Source: an uncultured Oscillospiraceae bacterium
GTDB taxonomy: Bacteria > Bacillota > Clostridia > Oscillospirales > Oscillospiraceae
Direction: 5' to 3'
Assembly (NCBI GenBank): GCA_910577915.1
Contig: CAJTOM010000001.1
Span: 52,721-116,720, forward strand
DNA length: 64,000 nt
Position numbers and translations under genes: made by a program. Under the pieces are notes generated by a model. The model was given only the letters and a program-made list of their open reading frames with translations, was not told where the DNA came from and ran no database searches. This document shows, in pieces, positions 17,231 to 29,864 of this stretch; within the stretch, counting starts at the first letter, position 1, and each line of letters starts with the position of its first letter.

Positions 17231-19074
17231 CCGGACCCTGTTTCTGAAGAACCTGGGCCGGTTCTGGCCCCTGTGGGGCGGCGTCAGCCTGGCGGGCGCT
17301 ATGCTCCCCCTGTACCTGCTGCTGGCGATGCTGCAGCGGCAGATCCATTGGGTTGAGCCGCTGGAGTTCGCCGAGAGGCTCTCCGCGGCGGCAGCCTACC
17401 TCGTCCCCGCCTTTACCTGCGGCTACGCCATCCTCTGCGCCATGGCGGTGTGGGGTTACCTCTGCAACAGCCGGTCGGCGGGGATGATGCACGCGCTGCC
17501 GGTGGACCGGACGTGCCTGTTCGTCACCGGCGTCCTGTCGGGCCTGGCCATGATTCTGATCCCCTACGCCGTCACCGGCGGGCTGCTGTGCCTCATCGCC
17601 CTGTTCTGCGGGGCCTTTCACCTGACGGCAGTGGTGACCACGGTGCTGACGGTGGCGTTCGCGGCGGTGCTGTTTTTCGGCATGGCCACGCTGTGCGCCA
17701 TGCTGACGGGCCACGCCCTTGTGCTGCCGGTGTTCTATCTGCTGGCCAATTTCCTGGCCCACCTGATGGAGATGCTGGTCACCGGCCTGGCGGAGGACTT
17801 CCTGCTGGGCGTGTGGATGACGCAGGATATGGGGATGCTGGGCTTCCTCTCACCGGTGATGCAGATCTACCGCAGCGTCCGCCCCGTCGCGGAGCGCCTG
17901 CCCGACGGAACGCTGACGGGCTGGCGCCTGCAGGGGCTGTGGGTGCTGGGGCTGTACGCCCTGGCGGGGCTGGCCCTGCTGGCGCTGGCCTGGTATCTCT
18001 ACAGAAGGCGGCACAGCGAGAGCGCCGGGGACGTGGTGGCCTTCCGGTGGCTGCGGCCGGTGTTCCGGTACGGCCTGGCGCTGCTGAGCGGTCTGACCGC
18101 CGGGCGGCTGCTGTACGAGCTGTTCTGGCGGAGCCTGTTCCAGCAGGGGGCCTATGCCGAGCGGCGGCCTATGATGGTGTGCGTCTTTCTGGGGGGTATG
18201 CTGGGGTACTACATCGCCTCCATGCTGCTGGAAAAATCCCTGCGGGTGTTCCGGGGCAGCTGGCGGGGGGCAGCCCTGGTGGCGGCGGGGGCGGCGGCGC
18301 TGTGCCTGCTGGTGAGCATTGACCTGTTCGGCGTGGAGCGCCGGGTCCCGGAGCCGGAGGAGATCGAGAGCGTGACCCTGCTGGACCGGGGGGGGGCAGA
18401 GCGGCCCCTTCACGATGGAGGACGCGCCGGAGACTGCGGCGCAGCTGGCGCAGCTCCATCGGGCCATCGTGGCCGACCGGGACTATATCCGCACCTACCA
18501 GCCCAACTGGGACAGCGACGAGGTGCAGGCCTTCAGCCACACCCTGCACCTGATCTACCACCTGAAAAACGGGAAAATTGTGGAGCGGTACTACGATCTG
18601 TGGCTGGAGGCCGGCCGGGTGGAAACGCCGGGGACCTACGACAACCTGCTGGCGGAGTTCTACAGCGACCCGGCGGTGATTCTGGAGAGCGTGAGCATCC
18701 CCGGAGACGCCCGGCTGGAGGCCATTAACGTGATCATGGGCTATATGGAGAACGGCTACGCCAGCACCAGCGACCACGCCTATGTGGGGGATCTTGAGAG
18801 CCGGCAGATTTACGCCGCCATCCTGGAGGATGCGGCCGCAGGCCGCGTTCCCGCCCGGAATGTGACGAGCAGCTTCAAGGATATACACTACTCCTTCTGC
18901 CTGGAGCTGGAGTATCTGGTCTGGGAGGAGCAGTCGGGCGCCTACTACGGACACCGCAAGACGGTCTTCCTCGCGCCCTCCATGACCAGCACCACCGGCG
19001 TCCTGCTGGAGCTGGGCTATCTGACGGAGACGGAGCTGGCCGCCTGGGAGGCAGAGCTGGCAAGGCAGGGATAA
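17205..19074 (+). pseudogene. ABC transporter permease, interrupted by a frameshift at a G9 tract
   Basis: The frame starting MPSKRSFFNRTLFLKNLGR (ATG 17205, behind GGAGGTG) encodes a polytopic protein with about ten hydrophobic helices. After LLDRGG at about 18395 it turns into low-complexity shadow sequence and runs to 18728. The next frame holds a normal soluble domain, seen from MEDAPETAAQLAQLHRAI (18415) to LAAWEAELARQG (19074). Removing one G from the nine-G run at 18388-18396 joins them as LLDRGGQSGPFTMEDAPET, a protein of about 622 residues, which fits the membrane-plus-soluble-domain permeases that accompany YtrA/YtrB proteins. The cause may be a sequencing error, a real mutation, or slippage at the tract. 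If the frameshift is real, the first part still encodes the full membrane domain. Confidence 0.85.
18388..18396 (+). repeat. Nine-G homopolymer at the frameshift point
   Basis: An uninterrupted run of nine G, the exact place where the permease reading frame changes by one base. Runs of this length slip during replication and transcription and are also common sites of sequencing error. Confidence 0.9.
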
Positions 19075-19128
19075 CATGGCCCGCCGGAGACGGCGGCGGC
19101 GGTAAGATCCGCATCATCATGCAGCGAG

Positions 19129-19156
19129 CGGCGGGGGCGCGGGCCCCCGCCGTTTT
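19129..19156 (+). terminator. Terminator after the ABC permease
   Basis: CGGCGGGGGC and GCCCCCGCCG form a perfect 10-base stem around GCGG, followed by TTTTC. The rest of the 19075-19410 gap holds an A-run, the V-ATPase promoter region and its leader; I see no gene in it. Confidence 0.85.
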
Positions 19157-19286
19157 CGTCGAAAAAAGGGGGGGGCTGGAGGCTGGTCAAACCACACAAA
19201 GAGAAAATGACGTTTTTGTGAATTTTAAGTAATTTTCCCGAAGTGATCCATTCTGCAAAAAAAGGCTGGAACACCGGGAAAGATTG

Positions 19287-19295
19287 TGCTATACT
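19287..19295 (+). promoter_or_regulatory. Extended -10 promoter of the V-ATPase operon
   Basis: TGC followed by TATACT (19290-19295) is an extended -10 element. No strong -35 box is seen 17 bases upstream. The leader to the first gene is about 110 bases. Confidence 0.5.
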
Positions 19296-19410
19296 ATTTA
19301 ATGCCTGTTTTGCCGGAAATATCTGGCGCAAAAAGGAGGAGATTCCAGCCGGATTGTCCGGTAGAGGGCAACATTTTTCCCTGAAAGAACAATCGAAAAG
19401 GGGTGAGAGA

Positions 19411-19724
19411 ATGTCACTGGAAGCCATAGCGAAAATCCGCGCGGCGGAGGAGAGCACAGAGCAGTCCAAGGCCGAGGCGAAGGCCCAGGCCCAGCGCCTG
19501 GCCGCCGACGCCGAGCGGGAGGGCCGCGCCCTGCTGGAGCAGGGCAAGGAGAAGGCCGCCGCCGCCGCTGCCGCCGCCATGCGCCAGGCGGAGGAGCAGG
19601 CCGCCGCCCTGCGGGACCAGATTCTGGACCAGGCGGAGAAGGACTGCAAAAAGCTCAAGGCGGACGCGTCCGCCCGCATGGACAAGGCGGCGCAGGCGAT
19701 CTTAGGAAGGGTGGTTGAGAGTTA

Positions 19725-19725
<1 letters not shown>
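19411..19725 (+). CDS. ntpF: V-type ATPase peripheral-stalk subunit (G/H type)
   Basis: A 104-residue, almost wholly helical, Ala/Glu/Lys-rich protein predicted to form a coiled coil, including an eight-Ala run in KEKAAAAAAAAMRQAEEQ. In bacterial and archaeal V/A-ATPases this small protein pairs with subunit E to make the peripheral stalk that holds the catalytic head still. The ATG at 19411 follows AAAAGGGGTGAGAGA; a longer frame upstream lacks a site. The stop overlaps the GTG of the next gene by one base. It is first in the operon, as ntpF is in Enterococcus hirae. Note that naming of small V-ATPase subunits differs between organisms. Confidence 0.85.
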
Positions 19726-22173
<2,448 letters not shown>

Positions 22174-22195
22174 TCCCGCAGAAAGGGGATTCGAT

Positions 22196-22888
22196 ATGAA
22201 CGGAATCGAAAAAATCACCGCGCGCATCGAGACCGACGCCCGCGCTGAGGCGGAGAAGCTGCTCAGCGAGGGGCAGGAGCGTGCCGCCGCCGTCCGGGCG
22301 GAGTACCAGGCCAAGGCGGAGGCGGAGGCCAAGGCCGCCGCCCAGGCCGGCCGGGAGGCTGCCCAGCGCCAGGCCCAGCGCCTGGAGAGCGCCGCCCACA
22401 TGGAGGCGAAAAAGCGGATGCTGGCCGCCAAGCAGGAGTGCCTGGACGCGGCCTTTGAGCAGGCCAAGAAGAAGCTGCTGGCCCTGCCCGACGACCAGTA
22501 CGCGGACCTGCTGGCCCGCATGGCGGTGCGGGCGGCCAAGACCGGCCGGGAGGAGATCATCCTCAACGCCAAGGACCGGGAGCGGGTGGGGGCTCAGGTG
22601 GCCGCCAAGGCCAACGCCCTGCTGGCGGAAGCCGCCGCCCCCGAGGCCGCCGGTAAGGCCGCCAAGGCGGGCGGCAAGGCCGGGAACCTCCTGTCCAAGG
22701 TGGTCACCGGCGCCAGCGCCCTCCTCCAGGGCACGGCCATGCTCACCCTGGCCCAGGAGACCCGGGACATGGAGGGCGGCCTGACCCTGCGGGGCGGCAG
22801 TGTGGAGGTCAACTGCGCCTTCGAGACGGAGCTGCGGGTCCTCCGGGAGGAAATGGCGGCCGAGATTGCCGCGATCCTCTTCGCATAA
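22196..22888 (+). CDS. ntpE: V-type ATPase subunit E (peripheral stalk)
   Basis: A 230-residue protein. The first 110 residues are a long charged helix (IEKITARIETDARAEAEKLL onward) that pairs with the G/H subunit. The C-terminal globular domain ends in the conserved pattern GGLTLRGGSVEVNCAFETEL ... IAAILF. It is longer than most subunit E proteins (about 200) because of an Ala/Gly/Lys-rich stretch near residues 140-185 (for example EAAGKAAKAGGKAGNLLSK). The ATG is preceded by GAAAGGGG. Assignment rests on position and the C-terminal pattern. Confidence 0.88.
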   Translation: MNGIEKITARIETDARAEAEKLLSEGQERAAAVRAEYQAKAEAEAKAAAQAGREAAQRQAQRLESAAHMEAKKRMLAAKQECLDAAFEQAKKKLLALPDDQYADLLARMAVRAAKTGREEIILNAKDRERVGAQVAAKANALLAEAAAPEAAGKAAKAGGKAGNLLSKVVTGASALLQGTAMLTLAQETRDMEGGLTLRGGSVEVNCAFETELRVLREEMAAEIAAILFA

Positions 22889-22929
22889 AGCCAATCCAAT
22901 AAGCGCGTAAGCAAGAAAGGAGGATGGCT

Positions 22930-23928
22930 TTGGCAAAGAAAGTAAAGGATACCGACTATCTGTTTATCTCCACCTACCTGCACAGCCGGGAGCGGGACCT
23001 GCTCACCGCCGCCCGCATGGAGCGCATGATTGAGGCGCCCACGGCGGCGGAGGCCGCCAAGGTGCTGGGCGAGATCGGCTACGGCGAGTTCTCCGCCGCC
23101 AGCGAGGGGGAGCTGAGCGCCGTGCTGGCCAGGGAGCAGGAGAAGCTGTTCCAGGACCTGTACCGTTTTGTCCCCGACCGGGCGGTGGTGGACGTGTTCA
23201 AGGTGAAGTACGACTACCACAACCTCAAGGCCCTGCTCAAGGCCCGGGCTATGGGCATGGACGGGAAGCGGCTGCTGCTGGACGCCGGGCGCGTGAGCGC
23301 CGGCGAGCTGGAGAAGGCCGTGACGGAGGGGGACTACGGCGCTCTGCCCGACGCTCTGCGCCGGGCAGCCGAGGAGGCCGCCGAGGTGTTGGGCACCACG
23401 GGGGATCCCCAGCGCAGCGACTTTGTGCTGGACCGGGCCTATTACGCGGAGATGCTCTCCGCCGCCAGGGACACGGGCAGCGGCTTTTTGGTCCGCTACG
23501 TCCAGGCCTCCGTCGACGCGGCCAACCTGCGCAGCGCGGTGCGGACCCTGCGCATGAAGAAGGGCGCGGATCTTCTCAAGCGCGTGCTGGTGGAGGGGGG
23601 CACCGTCAGCCCCGACAGCATCCAGGCCGCCGCCCTCAGCGGCAGCCTGGAGGAGCTCTTCCGTCCCACCCAGCTGCGCCAGGCCGCGGAGCTGGGCACA
23701 GCTGCCGCCCAGGGCGGCAGCCTCACCGCCTTTGAGAAGGCCTGCGACGACGCGGTGACGGCGGTGGCCGCCGGCGCCAAGAGCGTGCCCTTCGGCGTGG
23801 AGGCGGTGGTGAGCTTCCTGGTGGCCAAGGAGATCGAGTTTACGGCGGTGCGCATCATCATGTCCAGCCGCATGGCGGGCATCGACGGCGACACCATCCG
23901 GGAAAGGCTGCGTGAGGCTTATGTATAA
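22930..23928 (+). CDS. ntpC: V-type ATPase subunit C (d-type, rotor-to-shaft connector)
   Basis: A 332-residue soluble, helical subunit that caps the c-ring and receives the central shaft. Seen are DYLFISTYLHSRERDLLT at the N-terminus, and the repeated pattern VVDVFKVKYDYHNLKALLKARAMG, typical of the family. I prefer TTG 22930 (protein starting MAKKVKDTDY) because AAGGAGG ends six bases upstream; the ATG at 22924 touches that site. The end overlaps the start of the F-subunit gene, in the order C then F seen in other bacterial V-ATPase operons. Confidence 0.92.
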   Translation: MAKKVKDTDYLFISTYLHSRERDLLTAARMERMIEAPTAAEAAKVLGEIGYGEFSAASEGELSAVLAREQEKLFQDLYRFVPDRAVVDVFKVKYDYHNLKALLKARAMGMDGKRLLLDAGRVSAGELEKAVTEGDYGALPDALRRAAEEAAEVLGTTGDPQRSDFVLDRAYYAEMLSAARDTGSGFLVRYVQASVDAANLRSAVRTLRMKKGADLLKRVLVEGGTVSPDSIQAAALSGSLEELFRPTQLRQAAELGTAAAQGGSLTAFEKACDDAVTAVAAGAKSVPFGVEAVVSFLVAKEIEFTAVRIIMSSRMAGIDGDTIRERLREAYV

Positions 23929-24247
23929 GATCGCGGTTTTGGGCGACCGGGACAGCGTGCTGGGCTTCAAGGCCCTGGGGCTGGACACCTTCTTCGCCGA
24001 GGACGCCGACCAGGCCCGCCACACCCTCCAGCAGCTGGCCAGGCCCGCCGCCGGCGGGGCGGAGGAGTACGCCATCATCTATATCACCGAGCAGCTGGCC
24101 TCCCTCCTCCAGGAGGAGATCGCCAGATACAAGACCAGCGTGACGCCGGCCATCATTCTCATCCCCGGCAAGGGCGGCAGTCTGGGCCTGGGGGCCCAGG
24201 CGCTCCAGAGCGCGGTGGAGCGGGCGGTCGGCGCGGACATCGGCTGA
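23921..24247 (+). CDS. ntpG: V-type ATPase subunit F (central shaft; NtpG in E. hirae)
   Basis: A 108-residue alpha/beta protein, [20 protein letters not shown] onward, with [12 protein letters not shown] in the middle. It binds subunit D in the central rotor shaft. The ATG at 23921 gives the usual N-terminus; a GTG nine bases earlier is in frame and possible. It overlaps the end of subunit C by eight bases. Two strong hairpins separate it from subunit A. Confidence 0.9.
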   Translation: MYKIAVLGDRDSVLGFKALGLDTFFAEDADQARHTLQQLARPAAGGAEEYAIIYITEQLASLLQEEIARYKTSVTPAIILIPGKGGSLGLGAQALQSAVERAVGADIG

Positions 24248-24251
24248 TTCT

Positions 24252-24309
24252 GCCGCCGCTGCGCGGCGGCGCACAGAAGCAACTTCCCCTGCGGCCCGTC
24301 GGGCCGCAG
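24252..24309 (+). other. Two intercistronic hairpins before ntpA
   Basis: GCCGCCGC-TGC-GCGGCGGC (24252-24270) and CTGCGGCCC-GTC-GGGCCGCAG (24289-24309) are perfect stems of 8 and 9 bases. Neither is followed by a T run, so they look like RNA-processing or stability structures that could raise A and B output relative to the membrane subunits. Confidence 0.65.
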
Positions 24310-24350
24310 CAGCAGGAGCCTTTAATTTAGTAAAGGAAGGCAGTGAAGCA

Positions 24351-26132
24351 ATGAGTCAAGGAAAGATTATCAAGGTTTCCGGCCCGCTGGTGGTGGCCGA
24401 CGGCCTTGCCGACGCCAACATGCAGGACGTGGTCCGCGTGGGCGAGCAGCGGCTGATCGGTGAGATCCTGAATATGACCGGCGACCAGGCCTCCATCCAG
24501 GTCTACGAGGAGACCAGCGGCCTGGGGCCCGGCGCGGCGGTGGAGACCACCGGCATGCCCCTGAGCGTGGAGCTGGGGCCCGGCATCATCGAGAACATCT
24601 ACGACGGCATCCAGCGCCCGCTGGAGGAGATCGTCAAGCAGACGGGGTCCAACAACCTGGCCCGCGGCGTGGAGGTCTCCGCCATCAACCGTGAGAAGAA
24701 GTGGGCCTACACCCCCGTGGCCAAGACCGGCGACCGCGTGGTGGGCGGCGACGTGCTGGGCACCGTGCCCGAGACGGAGGTCGTGCTCCACAAGATCATG
24801 GTCCCCAACGGCATCTCCGGCACCCTCTCCTGGGCCATCAAGGCCGGCGACTACACCGTGGACGAGGTGGTCGCCAAGGTCAAGACCGACAAGGGCGAGG
24901 TCAAGGAGCTGACTATGACCCAGAAGTGGCCCGTCCGCGTGGGCCGGCCCTACAAGCAGAAGTACAATCCGGTGGCCCCCCTCCAGTCCGGCCAGCGGAT
25001 CATCGACACCATGTTCCCCATCGCCAAGGGCGGCACCGCCGCCGTCCCCGGCCCCTTCGGCTCCGGCAAGACCGTGGTCCAGCACCAGCTGGCCAAGTGG
25101 TCCGATGTGGACATCGTTATCTACGTGGGCTGCGGCGAGCGCGGCAACGAGATGACCGACGTTCTGCGCGAGTTCCCCGAGCTCCAGGACCCCCGCACCG
25201 GCGAGTCCCTGATGAAGCGTACCGTGCTGATTGCCAACACCTCCGACATGCCCGTGGCCGCCCGTGAGGCGTCCGTGTATACCGGCATCACCATCGCGGA
25301 GTACTTCCGCGACATGGGCTACGCCGTGGCCGTCATCGCCGACTCCACCTCCCGCTGGGCCGAGGCCCTGCGTGAGATGTCCGGCCGTCTGGAGGAGATG
25401 CCCGGCGAGGAGGGCTACCCCGCTTACCTGGCCTCCCGTCTGGCCCAGTTCTATGAGCGGGCCGGCGTGGTGCAGTGCATGGGCAGCGAGGACCGCGTGG
25501 GCTCTTTGACCGCCGTGGGCGCCGTGTCGCCTCCGGGCGGCGACCTGTCCGAGCCCGTCTCTCAGGGCACCATGCGCATCGTCAAGGTGTTCTGGTCCCT
25601 GGACGCCTCCCTGGCCTACCGCCGCCACTTCCCCGCCATCAACTGGCTGAACTCCTACTCCCTGTATCTGGACACCATGAAGCCCTGGTTCGACGAGCAC
25701 TTCGGCCCCGCCTTCATGGAAAACCGAAACAAGGCCATGAGCCTCCTCCAGGAGGAGGATAACCTCAACGAGATCGTCCAGCTGGTTGGTAAGGACTCCC
25801 TGTCCCCCAACGATCAGCTGACCCTGGAGACCGCCAAGATGGTCCGCGAGGACTTCCTCCAGCAGAACGCCTTCATGGATGTGGACAGCTACTCCAGCCA
25901 CGACCGCCAGATGCGGATGCTGGCCATGATTCTGGACTTCGACCGGCTGGCCCGGGACGCCATCGGCAAGGGCGCGCCCCTGGCCCCCATGATGGACATC
26001 CCCGCCAAGGAGAAGATCGGCCGCGCCAAGTTCGTGGAGGCCGACAAGTACGTCCAGGAGTACGCCGCCATTGCGGAGGAGATGGAGCGGGAGATCGCCG
26101 AGATCGTAGAGAAAGCGGGTGACCAGTTATGA
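24351..26132 (+). CDS. ntpA: V-type ATPase catalytic subunit A
   Basis: A 593-residue ATPase subunit. The P-loop is [17 protein letters not shown] (about 233-249), with the catalytic glutamate in [12 protein letters not shown] and the conserved [32 protein letters not shown] region present. The V-type insertion (non-homologous region) lies around 110-190. Three A and three B subunits form the head. AGGAAGGCAGTGAAGCA precedes the ATG. The stop overlaps the ntpB start in the pattern ATGA. Confidence 0.97.
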   Translation: MSQGKIIKVSGPLVVADGLADANMQDVVRVGEQRLIGEILNMTGDQASIQVYEETSGLGPGAAVETTGMPLSVELGPGIIENIYDGIQRPLEEIVKQTGSNNLARGVEVSAINREKKWAYTPVAKTGDRVVGGDVLGTVPETEVVLHKIMVPNGISGTLSWAIKAGDYTVDEVVAKVKTDKGEVKELTMTQKWPVRVGRPYKQKYNPVAPLQSGQRIIDTMFPIAKGGTAAVPGPFGSGKTVVQHQLAKWSDVDIVIYVGCGERGNEMTDVLREFPELQDPRTGESLMKRTVLIANTSDMPVAAREASVYTGITIAEYFRDMGYAVAVIADSTSRWAEALREMSGRLEEMPGEEGYPAYLASRLAQFYERAGVVQCMGSEDRVGSLTAVGAVSPPGGDLSEPVSQGTMRIVKVFWSLDASLAYRRHFPAINWLNSYSLYLDTMKPWFDEHFGPAFMENRNKAMSLLQEEDNLNEIVQLVGKDSLSPNDQLTLETAKMVREDFLQQNAFMDVDSYSSHDRQMRMLAMILDFDRLARDAIGKGAPLAPMMDIPAKEKIGRAKFVEADKYVQEYAAIAEEMEREIAEIVEKAGDQL

Positions 26133-27508
26133 TGAAGGAATACCGTACCATACACGAGATCTCCGGCCCCCTGATGGTGGTGGAGAAGGTTGACGGCGTC
26201 ACCTACGACGAGCTGGCCGAAATTGAGCTCTCAGACGGCAGCGTCCGGCGCTGCAAGGTGCTGGAGGTCAACGGCGACAAGGCCGTGGTCCAGCTGTTCG
26301 AGTCCTCCGCCGGCATCAACCTGCGGGACTCCAAGATCCGCTTTTTGGGCCACCCCCTGGAGCTGGCGGTGTCCGGCGACATGCTGGGCCGCGTGTTCAA
26401 CGGCATGGGCCAGCCCATCGACGGCGGCCCCGCCATCCTGCCTGAGAAGAGCCTGGACATCAACGGCCAGCCCATCAACCCGGCCGCCCGGGACTACCCC
26501 AACGAGTTCATCCAGACCGGCGTCAGCTCCATCGACGGGCTGAACACCCTGGTCCGCGGCCAGAAGCTGCCCATCTTCTCCGGCAACGGCCTGCCCCACG
26601 CCCAGCTGGCGGCCCAGATCGCCCGCCAGGCCAAGGTGCTGGGGGACTCCGCCTCCAACTTCGCCGTGGTCTTCGCCGCCATCGGCATCACCTTCGAGGA
26701 GTCGGAGTACTTCGTCAACGAGTTCAAGCGCACCGGGGCCATCGACCGCACCGTGCTCTTCACCAACCTGGCCAACGACCCGGCTGTTGAGCGCATCTCC
26801 ACCCCCCGTATGGCCCTGACCGCCGCCGAGTATCTGGCCTTCGAGAAGGGGATGCACGTGCTGGTCATCCTCACCGACATCACCAACTATGCCGAGGCCC
26901 TCCGTGAGGTCTCCGCGGCCAAGAAGGAAGTTCCCGGCCGCCGCGGCTACCCCGGCTACCTCTATACCGACCTGGCCCAGATGTACGAGCGGGCCGGCCG
27001 GCAGCTGGGTAAGCCCGGCTCCATCACCATGATCCCCATCCTCACCATGCCGGAGAATGATAAGACCCACCCCATCCCCGACCTGACCGGGTATATCACC
27101 GAGGGTCAGATCATCCTCTCCCAGGAGCTGTTCCGCAAGGGCATCAATCCCCCTGTGGACGTGCTGCCCTCCCTGTCCCGTCTGAAGGACAAGGGCGTGG
27201 GCGTGGGCAAGACCCGGGAGGACCACGCCTCCACCATGAACCAGCTGTTCGCGGCCTACGCCTCCGGCAAGGAGGCCAAGGAGCTGATGACCATCCTGGG
27301 CGAGTCCGCTCTGAGCCCCACGGATCTGCTGTACGCCAAGTTTGCCGACGAGTTTGAGAAGCGCTATGTCTCCCAGGGCTATGAGACCAACCGTAGCGTC
27401 ATCGAGACCCTGGATCTGGGCTGGGAGCTGCTGAGCATCCTGCCCAAGAGCGAGCTCAAGCGCATCAAGCAGGACATGATCGACAAGTACCTTCCGAAGA
27501 AGGACTGA
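26129..27508 (+). CDS. ntpB: V-type ATPase non-catalytic subunit B
   Basis: A 459-residue protein that alternates with subunit A in the head and forms the far side of the catalytic sites. It opens [20 protein letters not shown], lacks a working P-loop ([19 protein letters not shown] takes its place), and has the [25 protein letters not shown]-terminal pattern. ATG 26129 is adopted; an ATG three bases on is equally possible. It overlaps ntpA by four bases. Confidence 0.97.
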   Translation: MMKEYRTIHEISGPLMVVEKVDGVTYDELAEIELSDGSVRRCKVLEVNGDKAVVQLFESSAGINLRDSKIRFLGHPLELAVSGDMLGRVFNGMGQPIDGGPAILPEKSLDINGQPINPAARDYPNEFIQTGVSSIDGLNTLVRGQKLPIFSGNGLPHAQLAAQIARQAKVLGDSASNFAVVFAAIGITFEESEYFVNEFKRTGAIDRTVLFTNLANDPAVERISTPRMALTAAEYLAFEKGMHVLVILTDITNYAEALREVSAAKKEVPGRRGYPGYLYTDLAQMYERAGRQLGKPGSITMIPILTMPENDKTHPIPDLTGYITEGQIILSQELFRKGINPPVDVLPSLSRLKDKGVGVGKTREDHASTMNQLFAAYASGKEAKELMTILGESALSPTDLLYAKFADEFEKRYVSQGYETNRSVIETLDLGWELLSILPKSELKRIKQDMIDKYLPKKD

Positions 27509-27592
27509 TTCTGTCGAGGATGTCCCTTGCAGAGGCGGGTATCGCCCGCCCGTCCGTCAGAGAACGGATGATTATAGGAAAGAGGTGAACAG

Positions 27593-28258
27593 ATGGCCTC
27601 AGCGACCATAAACCCCACCAGAATGGAGCTGAACCGGCTGAAGGGCCGGCTGAAGACCGCCACACGGGGCCACAAGCTCCTCAAGGACAAGCGGGACGAG
27701 CTGATGAAGCAGTTCTTGGACATCGTGCGCCGCAACCGGGCGCTGCGCTCCAAGGTGGAGCAGGGCCTGGAGCGGGCCAACGCGGCCTTCACCGTGGCCT
27801 CCGCCCTGATGAGTCCGGAGATGCTGGAGCAGGCCCTGCTGTACCCCAAGCAGAGCGTGGAGCTGGAGATGAGCTTTCGCAACATCATGTCCGTGAACGT
27901 GCCCCAGTACCAGTTCCACACCCGCAACGAGGATCCATCGGAGATCTACCCCTACGGCTTCGCCCAGACCTCCGGCGAGCTTGACGCCGCCCTGGAGGAG
28001 CTGGCCAACGTCTTCCACGACATGCTGGAGCTGGCTGAGGTGGAGAAGACCATGCAGCTGCTGGCCGAGGACATCGAGAAGACCCGGCGGCGCGTCAACG
28101 CGCTGGAGTACGTGATGATCCCCCAGTTCCAGGAGAAGATCCGCTACATCTCCATGAAGCTGGAGGAGAACGAGCGGGGCAACATCACCCGCCTGATGAA
28201 GGTCAAGGAGATGGTGCTCCAGGAGGCCCACGAATTCAAGCAGCCCGCCAACGCCTGA
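27593..28258 (+). CDS. ntpD: V-type ATPase subunit D (central shaft)
   Basis: A 221-residue, mainly helical protein forming the long coiled coil that turns inside the A3B3 head. N-terminal NPTRMELNRLKGRLKTATRGHKLLKDKRDEL and C-terminal TRRRVNALEYVMIPQFQEKIRYI are strong family signatures. AAAGAGGTGAACAG lies before the ATG. It is last in the operon and is closed by a perfect terminator at 28282. Confidence 0.96.
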   Translation: MASATINPTRMELNRLKGRLKTATRGHKLLKDKRDELMKQFLDIVRRNRALRSKVEQGLERANAAFTVASALMSPEMLEQALLYPKQSVELEMSFRNIMSVNVPQYQFHTRNEDPSEIYPYGFAQTSGELDAALEELANVFHDMLELAEVEKTMQLLAEDIEKTRRRVNALEYVMIPQFQEKIRYISMKLEENERGNITRLMKVKEMVLQEAHEFKQPANA

Positions 28259-28281
28259 GCGGCGGGGTAAACAACCCAAAT

Positions 28282-28320
28282 AAAAAGGACTGCCCGAGAC
28301 GCACTCGGGCAGTCCTTTTT
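28282..28320. terminator. Bidirectional terminator between ntpD and the lipoprotein gene
   Basis: A perfect 17-base stem (28282-28298 with 28304-28320) around ACGCA, with five A on the left and five T on the right. It can stop both convergent transcripts. Confidence 0.95.
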
Positions 28321-28325
28321 CGCGC

Positions 28326-29864
28326 CTATTCGCTCAGGCGCACCGTCCAGCGGTCCATCCGGTAGAAGGTGCTGGAGGCGGTGGGGGTCAGGTTTCCGGC
28401 CACGCCGGGGTGGGTGAGAACGGCGTCATTTTTGAAGCAGATGGGGGCGATGGGGCAGACCTCCTGGAGGTGGGCCAGCAGCTGCCGGGCGGCGGCGGGC
28501 CGGTTGTCCGCCGTCAGGAAGTTCTCAAGGAGCAGATCCGTGTAGGAGGCGGTGTAGCCGCCGTAGTTCAGCGCCCCGCCGGTGCCGGTCAGGTCCCGCA
28601 GGTCCCAGTCGGCGGTGAGCCGGACCTCGCCGTAGTAGAGGTCAAACTCCCCCGCCGCCAGGGCGGCCAGATAGTCCTCCCAGGGCAGCTGGCGCACGGT
28701 GATGTGCCAGTCCAGCAGGGAGAGGTGCTCCGCGATGAACTGAGCGCTGGTCAGCCGGAAGCGGTCCTCCTCGTTGACCAGCAGCACCAGCTCCCGCGTC
28801 TCTCCGGTGTCCTGCCCCGCCGCCCGGAGGGCGGCCAGGGTCTCGTCCCTGTCGTACTCCCGCACCAGGTCCGCCGGGTACAGGGGGGAGAGAGGGGAGA
28901 CCGGGAAGGAGGCCGCCAGGGCCAGCCCCGCCTGCTGGGCGCTGACCAGGGTGTCCCTGGGGATGCCCTGGCTGAAAGCGGCGCGCAGGGCGGGGCTGGC
29001 AAAGAGGGCGCCCTCGCCGGTGTTGAAGCCGATGAACTGGAGAATAGGGGTGGGCCGGGCGGTGGACTGGAGCTGCCCGGTGACCGAGGAGAGGTCGTCG
29101 GTGGGGTCCACCGTCAGCAGCTGGACCCGCTTGGAGGAAAAGAGATACTTGGCGGTGTCCCGGTCCTTGGCGTGGACCAGGGGGATAACGGACACCGGCA
29201 TGGCCCGCCCCTGCCACCAGCTCTCGTTGGCGATCAGGGAGCCGCCGTCCTCGGAGAGGCGGTAAGGCCCTGTCCCCACGGGGGCGGTGAGGGCCTCCGT
29301 GCCGCTCTTCACGATGGGGATGTCCAGCAGGGCCGGAAGGCCCCGGTTGGGGGCGGTGAGGGTGATGCGCACCCGGCCGGACCGGTCGGCGGCCACGGCG
29401 GCCACGCCCCGCAGGCGGTAGGCGTACCGCTCTGAGACCATGGCCCGGCGGAGGGTGGCCGCCACGTCCGCCGCAGTAAGGGGGGAGCCGTCGTGGAAGG
29501 CGGCCTCCTGCCGCAGGGTGAGGGTACAGACCAGCCCGGTCTCGTCCCACTCATAGCTCTCGCACAGCAGGGGGATGGGCTGGAAGCTCTCGTCCAGCTG
29601 GAACAGGGGCTCGAAGAGCAGGGAGGACACATCCTCCTGCATCCCCTGGCCGCAGTCAATGGGATCCAGGGTCTGGCCCCGGTGGCAGGCCAGGGAGAAG
29701 GCGGCGGGGTACTCCGGGCCGGAGGGCTCCTCCGCCTCCTCCGCCAGCGCCGGGGGCTGGTAGTCCTCCCAGATCCCGGCGCCGGGGTCCTCCCCCGGCT
29801 CCCCGGCGGCGCAGCCTGCCAGCAGCAGCACCGCCGCCAGAGCCAGCCGCACCAGCCGCCTCAC
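28326..29864 (-). CDS. Solute-binding lipoprotein, ABC peptide/nickel family 5 (SBP_bac_5)
   Basis: A 512-residue extracellular lipoprotein. The GTG start gives VRRLVRLALAAVLLLAGC, a signal peptide with lipobox LAGC (cysteine about residue 18). The mature protein has the family-5 pattern: LDPIDCGQGMQEDVSSLLFEPLF, then LVCTLTLRQEAAFHDGSPLTAADVAATLRRAM, then GTGPYRL. Family members bind peptides, nickel or other oligomers for import. No permease or ATPase lies nearby, so it may serve a transporter encoded elsewhere or act as a receptor. The start overlaps the pgeF stop by four bases (GTGA), a tight coupling. Confidence 0.88.
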   Translation of the reverse strand: MRRLVRLALAAVLLLAGCAAGEPGEDPGAGIWEDYQPPALAEEAEEPSGPEYPAAFSLACHRGQTLDPIDCGQGMQEDVSSLLFEPLFQLDESFQPIPLLCESYEWDETGLVCTLTLRQEAAFHDGSPLTAADVAATLRRAMVSERYAYRLRGVAAVAADRSGRVRITLTAPNRGLPALLDIPIVKSGTEALTAPVGTGPYRLSEDGGSLIANESWWQGRAMPVSVIPLVHAKDRDTAKYLFSSKRVQLLTVDPTDDLSSVTGQLQSTARPTPILQFIGFNTGEGALFASPALRAAFSQGIPRDTLVSAQQAGLALAASFPVSPLSPLYPADLVREYDRDETLAALRAAGQDTGETRELVLLVNEEDRFRLTSAQFIAEHLSLLDWHITVRQLPWEDYLAALAAGEFDLYYGEVRLTADWDLRDLTGTGGALNYGGYTASYTDLLLENFLTADNRPAAARQLLAHLQEVCPIAPICFKNDAVLTHPGVAGNLTPTASSTFYRMDRWTVRLSE

